DNA of 64,000 bases from Fontibacter flavus (GCF_042432905.1 NZ_JBHLWI010000038.1:68954-132953); one strand, 5' to 3'; shown: positions 1-10,467, counted from the stretch's first letter. The notes: a model not told the origin generated them from the letters alone. Program-made: numbers and translations.

Positions 1-472
1 TCTTGGATGCATCGATCAGTTCATTCCCCTTCAGTTCCCATCGCGCCAAAACATGTTTGGGGACATCAGGATCTGCATAATACATGTAAATCCAATGGTT
101 TTTCTCGTAGTTGGGATCTGCGATCACCCCCATCAATCCTTCCTCCGCTTCTCTTACCACTCCTTCTTTGTTGGTGTATTTGGTGTTGACAGGAACAAAA
201 CCCACCTGAATCAATTCCCCGGAGTTTTCATCGAAAACTTTGACGGCTCCTTTTCTTTCTACAAAAAGAATCCTTCTTCCGGGGAGGAAGGTCATTTCCA
301 TGGGTTCATCCATTCCTTCTGTCAGGACTACCTTGGTAAATCGGTTGTCTTCGGGTTTTACGCTGGGATCATCCTGTTGCTTTTTACAGGAAAAAAGCAA
401 TACAGAAAAGAAGGAGAACATCAGGCATAGCCTGATAGTGAATTGTTTTATCATAGGTTTCATGGTATTCAT
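1..472 (-). CDS. PQQ-type sugar dehydrogenase (glucose/sorbosone dehydrogenase family), N-terminal part, runs off the window
   Basis: I translated this from the minus strand. The protein starts MNTMKPMIKQF (a start at 463 is also possible), has a hydrophobic leader ending in LLFSCKK (lipoprotein-type Cys) and continues through VVLTEGMDEPMEMTFLPG and REAEEGLMGVIADPNY. That order is the start of a six-bladed beta-propeller of the soluble PQQ sugar dehydrogenase family, which oxidises sugars in the periplasm. The reading frame is open to base 1, so the C-terminal part, including any cytochrome c domain, lies outside. It lies 10 bp downstream of the isomerase-like gene on the same strand, so the two may be cotranscribed. 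The family call is fairly sure; the substrate is unknown. Confidence 0.75.
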   Translation of the reverse strand, partial: MNTMKPMIKQFTIRLCLMFSFFSVLLFSCKKQQDDPSVKPEDNRFTKVVLTEGMDEPMEMTFLPGRRILFVERKGAVKVFDENSGELIQVGFVPVNTKYTNKEGVVREAEEGLMGVIADPNYEKNHWIYMYYADPDVPKHVLARWELKGNELIDASK

Positions 473-482
473 TTCCGTTGAG

Positions 483-1511
483 TTATCCCAAAGCCTTTCT
501 GCAGAATTCAAGGCATTTCTGAACCTCCTTTACGGCATCAGAAGATTGAGGGACTTGGTACTCCAGTTCAATGGTAGCGGGGAACTTATATTTTTGTTTG
601 GAGATCATGGTTAGAATATCTTTTAACGGAGTATCACCAGTTCCCCAAGGAAGGTTTCCTTTACCGTTTTCCGGTTTCTGACGGTCTTTGATGTGCATAC
701 TTAGGATCCTGTAATGTTGCTTTTGGATCAGTTCCATCATATCCCTATGGCCAGCAGCTACATAATGTCCTGCATCGAAGTTCAGCCCATTTTTTGGACT
801 TTGCGCCAAAGCTTTATCCCAAAAAGTAAAAGTCTGTTGTTCATGTCCATGATATCCGATAGACATCTTGTGCTTTTCACCCATTTTACCTAGTATCATT
901 GTATGGCCGTCATTGTCAGGATGTTCTAGCGTTACGTGAGAGGCTCCCAAAATTCTCGCCGTTTTCATGCCATAGGAGATTTCGAGTTCGGAGTTGTTCA
1001 TGCCAAAAGCACTTGGTTTGAAAGCATAAATGCTAATCCCTTCATCTTTGAACATTTTCTTTACCTGCTCAAATTTCTTGTAATCAACTTTTGCCCTCCA
1101 ATCCGATACCACTTTGGCATAGGCTTCAGAAGCTTGGCGGATTTCAGCCAATTCCTGCTGCTCATCTGAAGTCAGGTTTTCACCGTTTCTTTGTTTGAAT
1201 CCTAATTGAAAACCCCTCATGCGGTTGAAAGTAGGGGAAGGCATCCCTGCAAAATATTCCACCGGTTCTCCCATCATTTCTACAGCACTGATTCCTGATT
1301 CCTTGATATAGCGGATATTTGCTTCAAGACTTTGGTCCTGCATGGATCGATAGGAGTAGGTAATGCAACCGATCTGCACGCCATTGATCAGAGAGTTGGG
1401 TTTGTTGTAGGATTTGATGATGGCTGGAGCTCCCTGAAGCAAGGTAGGTGCTAAGGACAATCCGGCTGCACCCAGTAGGGAGGTCTTCAAAAATTCTCTT
1501 CTGTTTTTCAT
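483..1511 (-). CDS. Tat-exported sugar phosphate isomerase/epimerase-like TIM barrel protein
   Basis: This is a 342-residue protein. It begins MKNRREFLKTSLLGAAGLSL, a twin-arginine (RR-F-L-K) signal. The frame is open 66 nt further upstream, but the Tat leader fixes the start at 1511. The body resembles xylose-isomerase-like TIM barrels: IGCITYSYR near residue 47, LNFDAGHYVAAG, MHIKDRQKP and WGTGDTPLKDIL, with His/Asp/Glu positions suited to a metal site. Such Bacteroidota proteins usually sit in sugar-catabolic clusters and act on keto-sugars in the periplasm. Here the neighbours are a sugar dehydrogenase and an MFS transporter, which supports a role in carbohydrate use. The exact reaction cannot be read from the sequence. 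Confidence 0.8.
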   Translation of the reverse strand: MKNRREFLKTSLLGAAGLSLAPTLLQGAPAIIKSYNKPNSLINGVQIGCITYSYRSMQDQSLEANIRYIKESGISAVEMMGEPVEYFAGMPSPTFNRMRGFQLGFKQRNGENLTSDEQQELAEIRQASEAYAKVVSDWRAKVDYKKFEQVKKMFKDEGISIYAFKPSAFGMNNSELEISYGMKTARILGASHVTLEHPDNDGHTMILGKMGEKHKMSIGYHGHEQQTFTFWDKALAQSPKNGLNFDAGHYVAAGHRDMMELIQKQHYRILSMHIKDRQKPENGKGNLPWGTGDTPLKDILTMISKQKYKFPATIELEYQVPQSSDAVKEVQKCLEFCRKALG

Positions 1512-1647
1512 GGTTATTGAGGTTAAATAAGTTTGAGCAAATTGGATTAATATTAATTCTATATGTACGAATAACATAATGGAAATCGAACGAATGAGAA
1601 ATCATCCATTTAACTGGTGAAAATCAGGTATAGATGAATGATGAATT

Positions 1648-2829
1648 TTAAAAATTTTCGGGTTTGATTTTCAGGTTTTTGATGAGGAAAAAATAGCAAA
1701 AGGCTAATAAAATTGCCTGGACTAAGAATGAAATCGGAAGGACTTCCCAGCCAAATGGGTCTGTGAGAAAACCTGAAACAGCCGGAAGTAAAGCTCCTCC
1801 GATCATGGCGGCTGAAATCTGGAAACCAATGATATTCGCAGCAAATTTTTCCCCATAAAGCTTGGGCACCAGAGCGATCATAGAGGGGAAAACAGGAGCG
1901 CATGAAAAACCGATCAGAAAAACACCTGTAAAGCTCATCAAATTGGACAAGTCTATAAGGAATGCGGTTGCCCCAAAAATAATCCCTACCATTGCCAATT
2001 GCAGGACCTTAACAGTGCTGGTCCTTTTGAGGATGAATCCGAACAAAATCCTTCCTAAGGTCAGACTGCCCCAAAATGTACTTACCCATAAGCCTGCCGA
2101 TGATTCCAATATACTCCTGGATTGGGTGATTAGTGTAAATAACCATTGTCCGACACTTACCTCCAAACCAGTGTAAACGAAAAAAATCAAGATACTTAAC
2201 CAAACCATGGGTTTTTGTAGTGTCAACCGATAAGAAATATTCTCCTGTTTGACTTCTGTTTTGTCCTCTTTTACAGCCCACATTTTGGAGGTAAGTAAAA
2301 ACAGGATGCCAAGGGAAATCTGGATAGATCCCACAAAGAAATAGCCCGATTGCCAGGTATGTCCCATGGTAAACAACCAGGTCAGGATCAGAGGACCTGA
2401 GGTAGCACCTATTCCATAAAAAGCATGCAGCCAATTGACCACACTCGGACTGAATTTGGCTGAAGCAAAAATATTGAGGGAGGTATCTATGGCTCCTCCT
2501 CCTGATCCCAAAAAGTAGGATGACAATATCAGGAAAATCCATTGATTGGAAACAGCAAATCCGAAAAGGCTAACTCCTGTAAAAAAGCAACTTAAAGCCA
2601 ATAGCCAGCCCAAGCTAATCTTGGACATGATTTTACTGTTTGTCAAACTGGAACTCAGGTATCCGGCCACAAAAAACATCAATAACACCCCTAAATTATC
2701 GAGCGGAATATCCAACTTCTCGCTAATAAAAGGCCATGCAATTCCCAATAAACCATCTGGTAGTCCCAAGCTTATAAAGGCAATAAAGGATATCAGAATA
2801 AGGAATCTGAGTCTGAAGGATGTGGTCAT
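1648..2829 (-). CDS. MFS transporter
   Basis: About 393 residues. I prefer the start at MTTSFRLRFLILISF; an in-frame ATG six codons upstream (2847) is also possible. About 12 hydrophobic segments run along the protein. The first contains FISLGLPDGLLGIAWPF and the cytoplasmic loop is TSKMWAVKEDKTEVKQ, near the middle as expected for a 6+6 MFS fold. The second half has GRILFGF, resembling the MFS loop motif. It resembles the sugar/fucose-permease-like MFS branch and sits beside sugar-metabolism genes, so import of a sugar or sugar acid is a reasonable guess. The substrate cannot be assigned. Confidence 0.8.
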   Translation of the reverse strand: MTTSFRLRFLILISFIAFISLGLPDGLLGIAWPFISEKLDIPLDNLGVLLMFFVAGYLSSSLTNSKIMSKISLGWLLALSCFFTGVSLFGFAVSNQWIFLILSSYFLGSGGGAIDTSLNIFASAKFSPSVVNWLHAFYGIGATSGPLILTWLFTMGHTWQSGYFFVGSIQISLGILFLLTSKMWAVKEDKTEVKQENISYRLTLQKPMVWLSILIFFVYTGLEVSVGQWLFTLITQSRSILESSAGLWVSTFWGSLTLGRILFGFILKRTSTVKVLQLAMVGIIFGATAFLIDLSNLMSFTGVFLIGFSCAPVFPSMIALVPKLYGEKFAANIIGFQISAAMIGGALLPAVSGFLTDPFGWEVLPISFLVQAILLAFCYFFLIKNLKIKPENF

Positions 2830-2922
2830 AGGTTGAAAAGTAAACATTTTTGGTGTTTACTTGAAAGAAATAGGATTGATTAGGAGAAAATGACGTTCTT
2901 TTACTGAACAAAGAAGAAGGAA

Positions 2923-4242
2923 TTACTGCCTTTTTCCCAAAACAAAAATCCTAAACCTTTCCATGGCCACCTCCAAATCATCATGTGAAATACCGGAAAT
3001 GACCATCCTAAACAAACCTTTCTTTTGGTGTCCAAAACCGTTTGCCGGGGTCAAGAGGATCCCCGTCTTGTTGAATAATTCCAGCCAAAGATCTTCCTGT
3101 CCTTGGTCACTGTTTTCCTGAAGAAATTCCGACATATCCAACCACACAAACAAGCTTCCATAAGAGGGATTGTAGGGGATGTTCAAGGCTTTTAATTGCC
3201 TTACCACTGTCACGTAGGATTGGGTAAGGGCTGCTTGGGAGGATGCGATAAATTCCTTCATAAATTCCCTGTCCTCCAATACCTCCTGCAGCACCCATTG
3301 GGTGTGATTGGAAATGGCATGGGAAAGGCCTGCATTGCGATACCCACCGAGAAGGGCTTCATTATAAGTGTGGACCAGGCCAATCCTAAATCCTGATATA
3401 CCCAAATCTTTGGAAAAAGAATACCAGAGGTGAAGGAAAGGACTTTTTCTTTCAGCCATCAAGTTTGCAAAGGATAAAAATGGGATAGGGTTTGGGTAGT
3501 TGTCTTTAATTTCAGGATGTGAGATGTCAATCCTAGACAAACCATAAATTTCATTCACAATCAGGTGGGTTCCGTTGTCAATGCACCAGTCAGCCAAGAC
3601 CTGCAACTGCTCTTGGGAGTAGATGCCTCCTGTGGGGTTGTCAGGTGTAGTCAGTATAAGCATGCGAAACTTACTTCCCAGAGCCTCTATTTCTGCTTTT
3701 GCAGCTTCGAGTTGTGAAATTTTAATGGGGAACCCATTCGCCAGTTCATGGATTTCCTGATGTGTTTGAAGGTTATGCCTTTTCAATCCGGGGATTGTGC
3801 CAATGTCCGCAGTATAGACAGGATAACTTGGGGCAGGTATTACAGCTGTGTCGCCTTCATCGCCTAATAAAAAGGCAGTCATTTCGATCACTGAAGTAGC
3901 CCCTACAGAAAAAGCCAAATGTTCAGAAGAAATAGATTGACCGATCAAAAATTCTGAAAGAAAAGCCGCGGTGGTTTCGCGGAAGGAAGGTACACCTGCA
4001 GGATCCCCGTAGCTGGAGACCCAGTCAGGAATGGGTTTTTCCCTTGTGACAGATTCAATTTTATGGCGCAGCATATCCCAGCAAAGGTGATTCTCCGCCA
4101 TGTTCATGGGAAAGCTGCCTTTAGGGTTGTCAATTGGATGATATGTATTTTCCAATGCTTTGTAGTAGATCTCAAGATCAACCCGCATGGGTTTTTGGGC
4201 AGCTGAAAATCCTCGTTTAGAAAGCTGTTGCTGACTGGTCAT
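2923..4242 (-). CDS. Class I/II PLP-dependent aminotransferase
   Basis: 439 residues from the start at MTSQQQLSKRGFSAAQ. The frame stays open upstream to 4386, but that extension is atypical. The fold-type I signature is clear: NMAENHLCWDM, GATSVIEMTAFLLGDEGD (cofactor phosphate binding), ILTTPDNPTGGIYS (Asn-Pro-Thr-Gly loop) and SFSKDLGISGFRIGLVH, where the Lys is the PLP Schiff-base residue and the Arg binds the substrate carboxylate. It resembles the ACC-synthase-like branch of aspartate aminotransferase fold enzymes. It is cytosolic. The neighbouring genes give no pathway, so the amino acid substrate is unknown. Confidence 0.85.
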   Translation of the reverse strand: MTSQQQLSKRGFSAAQKPMRVDLEIYYKALENTYHPIDNPKGSFPMNMAENHLCWDMLRHKIESVTREKPIPDWVSSYGDPAGVPSFRETTAAFLSEFLIGQSISSEHLAFSVGATSVIEMTAFLLGDEGDTAVIPAPSYPVYTADIGTIPGLKRHNLQTHQEIHELANGFPIKISQLEAAKAEIEALGSKFRMLILTTPDNPTGGIYSQEQLQVLADWCIDNGTHLIVNEIYGLSRIDISHPEIKDNYPNPIPFLSFANLMAERKSPFLHLWYSFSKDLGISGFRIGLVHTYNEALLGGYRNAGLSHAISNHTQWVLQEVLEDREFMKEFIASSQAALTQSYVTVVRQLKALNIPYNPSYGSLFVWLDMSEFLQENSDQGQEDLWLELFNKTGILLTPANGFGHQKKGLFRMVISGISHDDLEVAMERFRIFVLGKRQ

Positions 4243-4453
4243 GGTGATATTGTTTTTGTCCCTCAAGATACAAAAGATATCTTGATCAGGGTTTATGTTT
4301 AGAAGAGACGCGGAACAGGGGAGGAGCTGCCCTATTTGCATGAAATCCAGAAAATAAAACCCTTTCCGGTAGTATATTTTTTCCATTCCTGTAATTGCAG
4401 CTCATAATTAGAGGCTTATTTTTTAACTTTTACTGATCAAAATCTGAAAACCT

Positions 4454-5764
4454 ATGATGAAAAAAACCCTTTTCTTATTAGCCATCACGCTGTTCATCGG
4501 TCAATTTGTGTGTGCATCAAATGACTTCAGCAAATTTGAAAATAAAGCCTTTACCGGCGACTACCGCTGGGTAGTAGAAGGATTTGACTGGGGTCCTGCC
4601 GTCAATAAAGTGATTTTATCTCTCGGTGAAACAGTCAAAAATGTACAGGCCAACCAATACCAGGTTTACGCCACCCGAAGTCTGGAAGGAGTGGAAATGG
4701 CAGCTGAAACTGCCTCAGGGGCCAGATCTGTCGTGTATGGCTATGTTTCAGATGAAAATGGTACCCGTCTGGATGAGGGCAAGCATATTACTTTGGTGCT
4801 TGCGGTAAGTCCTGTTATGCCATTGAGCTCACCCTTCCAATATACCAGGATCAACAACAGGGGAGGGAATTATTGGGTAGATTACAGGTTAACCGTCATT
4901 CATACCAAATCCGGTCAGGTCTGGAACAATCCTGTGGGTAAGATCATGCCTTTGGTGGATGATTTTGACCTGAACAAAAAATACGATTATGGTAACAATC
5001 AGACGATGTCCTATGCAGTTTACAGCCCTGTTAATATTAAGGGGAAAGTACCTTTGATCATTTGGTTGCATGGAGGGGGAGAAGGTGGTTATGATCCCAC
5101 AGTGGCTCTTCTAGGAAACAAGGCTGCCAATTATGCATCTCCTGAAATCCAGGCCTTATTTGGTGGTGCTTATGTGATGGTGCCGCAAGCGCCTACTTTT
5201 TGGATGCAGGCGGCAGATGGCATGACAAGAGGAAATGTGAATGATATTTATAATGAGGCTTTATTTGCTTTGATTCAGGAATACGTAGCCAATAATCCCA
5301 ATATAGATCCCAAAAGGATCTATTTGGGGGGCTGTTCCAATGGAGGCTATATGTCACTGAAATTGATCATGGAGCATCCCGATTATTTTGCAGCAGGTTA
5401 CATCAGTGCCCTGGCTTACCACAATGAGTTCATCAGCGATGCTCAGGTCCAAAAGATCAAAAATGTACCTATCTGGTTTATCCATTCCCAAGATGATCCT
5501 ACAACAGTCGCAGATCAGACAGTCGTCCCGCTATACAAAAGACTGAAAGCAGCAGGCGCCAAAAATGTTGTTTTTAGCTATTATGACCATGTGACGGATG
5601 TAACGGGTTTCTTTGGCGGTGAAAATTTCCGCTACCCAGGGCATTGGTCCTGGATTTATAGCCATGCTAATACCGCAAAAACTGACTTTGATGGTTCTCC
5701 CGTGCTGGTAAACGGTAAACCGGTTACGATCATGGAATGGATGGCCGCCCAAAAGAGAAAATAG
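4454..5764 (+). CDS. Secreted alpha/beta hydrolase (prolyl-oligopeptidase/esterase type)
   Basis: 436 residues beginning with a Sec signal peptide (MMKKTLFLLAITLFIGQFVCA). An N-terminal beta-rich domain of about 170 residues is followed by an alpha/beta hydrolase. That part has the oxyanion segment IWLHGGGEGGYD, the nucleophile elbow GGCSNGGYMSL (G-x-S-x-G), a probable acid in IHSQDDPTTVADQ and a probable catalytic His in YPGHWSWIYSH. The arrangement resembles secreted peptidase/esterase families with an N-terminal Ig-like domain. It probably cleaves an ester in the periplasm or outside the cell. It stands alone, divergent from the aminotransferase and convergent with the next gene. Confidence 0.75.
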   Translation: MMKKTLFLLAITLFIGQFVCASNDFSKFENKAFTGDYRWVVEGFDWGPAVNKVILSLGETVKNVQANQYQVYATRSLEGVEMAAETASGARSVVYGYVSDENGTRLDEGKHITLVLAVSPVMPLSSPFQYTRINNRGGNYWVDYRLTVIHTKSGQVWNNPVGKIMPLVDDFDLNKKYDYGNNQTMSYAVYSPVNIKGKVPLIIWLHGGGEGGYDPTVALLGNKAANYASPEIQALFGGAYVMVPQAPTFWMQAADGMTRGNVNDIYNEALFALIQEYVANNPNIDPKRIYLGGCSNGGYMSLKLIMEHPDYFAAGYISALAYHNEFISDAQVQKIKNVPIWFIHSQDDPTTVADQTVVPLYKRLKAAGAKNVVFSYYDHVTDVTGFFGGENFRYPGHWSWIYSHANTAKTDFDGSPVLVNGKPVTIMEWMAAQKRK

Positions 5765-5779
5765 AAGGGATGTTCGGAT

Positions 5780-6652
5780 TTAATTTTGGTAATACTCAAT
5801 CTCTCTCAGGAAGATTTTTATAAGTTGATTGTCGATAAATTCCCTTTTTTCAATCCAATTGCCACCTGCATCATACAAATAGGTGTAGGTGGTAATTTTG
5901 GATTCCCCATTTTGGATAGGGCCAACTTTTTGGCTGATCATATTGCCATGTTCATCGAGAAGGTTTTCGATATGGAGCATTCTCCCTGTCCTTAAATTCG
6001 TTTCTATGGTTTTATAAGGCGTGCGGAAAATGCTGTCCTGATAAAAATTTATGGTCAGGTTTTGCAATCTTGGCATGTTGTTGTAATCCTCTCTTCGGAT
6101 GATTCTTTCAAAGGTATCTTTTTCAAAGTAGGTCTTTCCGATATAGGAACTGTCCCTGTTGATGGCAATAAACTCCTCTGTCCTGTCGTCCTGCGTGTAG
6201 CGGTAAGTCATTTTTGTTTGTCTGTTTTGCTTTTCAGCAATAGTCATCAAGCTGTCGTTAGGATAAGCATAATGGAAACTCGCTGTATCAGGCGTGGTTA
6301 CCCTAAAGGTGATGGTTTCACTGGATAGCCGCTCCTGTCTGTCATATGTGTATTTCCAAATGGCATCGGGGAAAAGATGGTCTTCCTGATTGAGGCGTAG
6401 CTCAATCTTTTCATTCAGCCAGCCACGTTCATTGAACTTTAAAATAAAATTATGGGTACCAAAAAAATCAAGTGGGCTCAGAACAATGCTGTCTTCTTCC
6501 ATATATTCAGGCGTAAAAGCAAAATGCCTAACCTCTTTGACTGCTCCTTTTAAGTTCATCATCACCAGATCATTAACAGACGATTTTCCTCTCTGGCTAA
6601 AAACCAAAAAGGGAGTTGCCATGATCAGGAAAAGTAAAAATACTTTTTTCAT
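5780..6652 (-). CDS. Secreted hypothetical protein with YD/RHS-like strand repeats
   Basis: 290 residues from MKKVFLLFLIMATPFLVFSQ, a signal peptide. The mature protein is rich in beta strands with repeated lines of the type FNERGWLNEKIELR, YTYDRQERLSSETITFR, YEKDTFERIIRREDYN and YLYDAGGNWIEKREF, spaced 30-40 residues apart. These resemble the tyrosine/aspartate (YD) repeats of RHS-type shells, in a short secreted version common in Bacteroidota. No catalytic motif is visible and the function is unknown. Its 3' end lies 15 bp from that of the convergent hydrolase. Confidence 0.6.
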   Translation of the reverse strand: MKKVFLLFLIMATPFLVFSQRGKSSVNDLVMMNLKGAVKEVRHFAFTPEYMEEDSIVLSPLDFFGTHNFILKFNERGWLNEKIELRLNQEDHLFPDAIWKYTYDRQERLSSETITFRVTTPDTASFHYAYPNDSLMTIAEKQNRQTKMTYRYTQDDRTEEFIAINRDSSYIGKTYFEKDTFERIIRREDYNNMPRLQNLTINFYQDSIFRTPYKTIETNLRTGRMLHIENLLDEHGNMISQKVGPIQNGESKITTYTYLYDAGGNWIEKREFIDNQLIKIFLREIEYYQN

Positions 6653-6930
6653 AAAGGGAATATTGCTGAAAAAAACACGGAGTTCCAAGAGATTTGACTT
6701 AAAAAATCCTTACAGTAGGCAAGGGATTCTCAAAATAATTCAATTGGATGGAAAACCCGAAGATGACAGGTGTATTGATACTTGCTGTTTTTGTAATGCT
6801 TTTTTAAAAGGGATAATTATTGCACTAAGCATTGAAAGATGGACAGTAAACAATCTTATCAGAATTAGGCCTGCCTATTTTGATTAAATAATTTGATGGT
6901 GTATTTTTAATTGAATCAACCTTTTCTCAA

Positions 6931-7275
6931 ATGGATTCCATAACCGATTACATCAACCAGTTTTCAGATAAGGTCCAGCAAATCCTTCAAAACATCAGAA
7001 ACCTGATTTTGGAAAATGCTCCTGATGCAGTGGAGGAGATGGCTTATGGGATGCCGGGATACAAGTTAAACCAAAAGCCTTTGGTCTATTTTGCAGCATA
7101 CCGAAACCACATTGGCTTTTATGCTACCCCATCTGGCCATCTGGAATTCAAAGAGGAACTTGCTCAATACAAACAGGGAAAAGGATCTGTGCAATTCCCC
7201 CTTGGACAGCCGATTCCCTATGACCTGATCAAAAGGATGGTTGTTTTTAGGGTAAAAGAAAACCAAAATACCTGA
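6931..7275 (+). CDS. DUF1801 domain protein
   Basis: 114 residues. The motif order ITDYINQFSDKVQQIL, DAVEEMAYGMPGYKLNQKPLVYFAAYRNHIGFYATPSGH and QYKQGKGSVQFPLGQPIPYDLI is the DUF1801 (YdhG-like) fold. Some members were proposed to be iron chaperones, but the bacterial function is largely unknown. The stop codon overlaps the start of the next gene, which encodes a second, diverged DUF1801 protein, so the two are one transcription unit and probably arose by duplication. Confidence 0.8.
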   Translation: MDSITDYINQFSDKVQQILQNIRNLILENAPDAVEEMAYGMPGYKLNQKPLVYFAAYRNHIGFYATPSGHLEFKEELAQYKQGKGSVQFPLGQPIPYDLIKRMVVFRVKENQNT

Positions 7276-7652
7276 TGAGTTATGCTTTGAAACCTAAAAC
7301 CGTTGAGGAATATATACAATCCTTTCCTGAACAGGCCAGGGAAAAGCTATCCGAAATTCGCAGCATTTTAAGAGGTGTTGCCCCCAATGCCAAAGAAGAT
7401 CTGAAATGGGGGCATCCGGTCTTAGTAGAAAGACGGATTTTGTTTTCCTATTCTGCTTATAAAACCCATTTGAATTTTATGCCTACCGGCCCAACCCTAG
7501 ACCGCTTTAATGATGAATTGACGGCCTATAAAAGAGGTAAAGACACCATTCAGTTTCCTTTCGATAAACCTTTGCCCAAAGCGCTGATCGAGAAATTGGC
7601 CCAGTACAGGTATCTTGATGTGATGGAGAATGATGCGAAATGGATGTATTGA
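7275..7652 (+). CDS. DUF1801 domain protein, second copy
   Basis: 125 residues. It shows the same architecture as the preceding gene: TVEEYIQSFPEQAREKL, AKEDLKWGHPVLVERRILFSYSAYKTHLNFMPTG and YKRGKDTIQFPFDKPLPKALI. Its ATG overlaps the upstream stop by one base, so the genes are translationally coupled. Sequence identity with the first copy is only moderate, so the duplication is old. The function is unknown. Confidence 0.8.
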   Translation: MSYALKPKTVEEYIQSFPEQAREKLSEIRSILRGVAPNAKEDLKWGHPVLVERRILFSYSAYKTHLNFMPTGPTLDRFNDELTAYKRGKDTIQFPFDKPLPKALIEKLAQYRYLDVMENDAKWMY

Positions 7653-7742
7653 AAAAAGCTTGCTCAACTTTTTAGGGTATTCTTTGGATTTCTTTTTCAA
7701 AAAGGTTTCTCTTTTTAGGAGATTTCAGTTCTTGCTTCATGT

Positions 7743-10207
7743 TTAAAACTCCTTTTCTCCAAATTCACTTTTTACAAACTTAGACCTGTTTTTGGAGCTG
7801 TTGATCGTATAAGATAAATTGAGAATGAGCATGTCAACTTCATAGATGTAATTTGTGGTGGTGAAGAATTCACGTGGCCTGAAAGTCGTGATTCTTTGTT
7901 CATTGGATTTCAATAACCCCATATCGATGTTTTGCCACTGGAAATTCAATGTTAGTCTTCCGTCGATAAATGTTTTTTTGACGTTAAGGGATGGCTGGTA
8001 AAATCTGGAATCTTCTCCTTGGGCGGTAACCCGACTGGAAAGGTAATTGAATGTAAACTGTGTACTGAGTGTAGAGGTAATGTTTACAGACGTATTGAAA
8101 TTGAATGAATATACCCATGCAGCTTGGTTTACAGGACGGTTGTCAAATTCACCCTTGATAGCATAGTGGTAAATGTTACCTCCAAGATAAGCTTTCCACT
8201 TTTGGCTTAGGAAGAGTTCATTTCCCATTTCCAGGCCTATCGATTCTCCTGTGCCTACATTGGAATAGATGCGGTTGAGGATGGTGTCATTGTAAACTGT
8301 GTTTACACGGTTGACAAGATTTTTGACTCTGTTATAGTACGCCGTTACATAGAAACTGTTGTCTTTCCAATTTGTCACCAATCCTCCCTCAAGTTGGTTG
8401 ATGAATTCGGGCAAGACGTTCGGGTCTCCCTGTTCAAGGGTTTCACTGTGTTCTCTTTCTGGGAATGGGTTCATTTTAAAAGTGGTTTCCCTTTCCACCC
8501 GCTGACTAAAATTCAAAAACAACTTCAGATCATCTTTTGCCTGATAGGCAAGATTTCCGGAGAAAAATGGACGTATATAATCATATTGGTAAAGGGTGTC
8601 CAAAGTCCCGGTTTTGTCCTGTAGCCTAAAGTCCCTGTTCATCAACTCAACTCTTACACCTGCACCATAGGTCCATTTATTGATGGACTTGTCCAATTGG
8701 ATAAAACCAGAGTGGATAAGTCTATTGAGATTGACCTCGCTGGAAAATTCAGGTACTAATTCAAACTTTCCTGTTTCATTATTTTTTCTTTCATAGAAAA
8801 AGTCACCGATGTGGTTGAGGTACCGAAACTGATATCCGGCTTGTAACTGCCCAATGGGCAAAGGTTTGAATTTTTAATCCAAATTCCATCTTATACCATT
8901 CAATGGGTTGTCATTGGTATTATATTCATCTTGATAGACCAAACTTAGATCGGGATAGCCCAAATTTCTGTTGATAGTCGGTCCTCCAAGCATGGTGTAT
9001 TCATAGAGAAAAGAAGAACTGAGAGAGGCTCGGGAATCAAATTTGAGACTGTAATCAATACTACCCAATACAAAATCCCCTCGCCGGTTTTGGTCGTTAG
9101 CATTAAAGTATTGAAAAGAATCCTGACGGATGCCATTAATCTGTCTGTGGTTATCAAAATAAAGAATATCGGCAGTTCTGACCCTGTCCCTGACCCCTGC
9201 GTAAAACCCAAGGTTAAGGCTGTTCTTCTCATTAGGGTTGTAACCCAACGTGAATCTACCGGAATAATTGATTTCGTCTATACTTCTTTCGCCGCGGGAA
9301 GGAAAATGCGTAGCTGTATCCCCTCTGTAAGTAATGACATTTCCTTCCCTTCTACCAGCTTGGTCGTTTCTCAGATAACCGGCGCCTAAGGAAAAATCCC
9401 ATTTTCCTTTGACAAAATTCAGGTTGAAATCGCTGCCATATCGTTTTTGGGATTGCGCATTGCCATAATTTTCAATGGATGGTAGTCCAAAACGGCTGTT
9501 AACCTGCAGGTATAGACCGTCAGTGGTTACCCGGACTGTGGTTATATTGATAATTCCTGCCTTACCTTCAGAATCATATTGGGCAGAAGGAGAAGAAATC
9601 CACTCAATTTTTTCTACCGAGTTGGCAGGTAGTTGGCCGAGAAGTGTAACAGGATCCCCTTGAACGGGCCTGCCATTGAGCATTACGACAAATCCCACAT
9701 TTCCTCTGATGGAGAGTTGTCCTTCAGCGTTGATACTTACGCCGGGAAGATTTCTAAGGATATCGGTAGCCGCCCCACCTATTGCAGATTCGAAGTTTTC
9801 GGCAGAGAAACTTTGTTTTTCTGTTTCGAAATTCGTCAAAATCCGTTGGCCTTGAATGTCTACAGTTTGTAAGTTTTGAAAATCAGCATTTAGAAAAATA
9901 ATTCCCAAATTTCTTTTTTCGTTTTTCTTTAAGTCAATTCCTCCTAATGTTTGTGATGTGTACCCTAGAAAGCTAATGGTAATATAAAGGACCCTTGTGG
10001 TAAATTTTCCAATCTAAACTCACCTTCAAGATCGGTGATATTGCCTGCTATTAGGGAGCTATCCTTTTCGGAATAGACTCCGATAGAAACAAATTCAATC
10101 CCTTCCTTAGTGGTATTATCTTTAACAATTCCTGAAATAGTGCTCTGTGCGTGTATGGAGCCATTAATTCCTAAAAGTGCTAAGAAGGCCAAATAGATAG
10201 TTTTCAT
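7743..10207 (-). pseudogene. TonB-dependent outer membrane receptor, broken by one frameshift and one in-frame stop
   Basis: Three consecutive minus-strand pieces make up one receptor. The first, from 10207, has a signal peptide and a carboxypeptidase-regulatory-like domain (TISGIVKDNTTKEGIEFVSI) and stops after SFILPLAF. Shifting frame near 9985-9995 restores ITISFLGYTSQTLGGIDLKK, which joins LGIIFLNADFQNLQTVDIQG. The plug (ATDILRNLPGVSINAEGQL) and barrel follow, with a TAA at 8874-8876 right after NGIRWNLD. The same frame continues KFKPLPIGQLQAGYQFRY to the end of the barrel. Total length would be about 820 residues, usual for the OMP_b-brl_3 receptor class. Either this is a pseudogene or the breaks are assembly errors; two independent breaks favour decay. 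Confidence 0.8.
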
Positions 10208-10467
10208 AGGGTACAAATCTAAGGTGCTTGCTTAACATATGGAGCAGAAAATATATGAGTGGAACTTCTAAGCCAAGATAGAGTTATTTGATTCTTGGTT
10301 TGAAGAAGTCTCAAAAGGCTAATTTAAATTAAATATATAAGTCTTCAGACTTGGACCATTCATATTGCAGTTTTCAAACTGACTTTTGTACGGGCTCCTT
10401 GAAATTTGTCCCGATCCCGAGGGATAGAGAAGTGTTAATGCAAAGAAAAAAATTATTTTTGCTTGAA

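Noticed and set aside
10454..10461. TATTTTTG as promoter of BRO-Fic
   Set aside because: It matches TAnnTTTG but lies only 6 bp before the ATG, too close for a normal leader.
10340..10467. N-terminal extension of the BRO-Fic protein from 10351
   Set aside because: The extra 39 residues lack similarity to BRO domains, and the domain begins at the Met at 10468.
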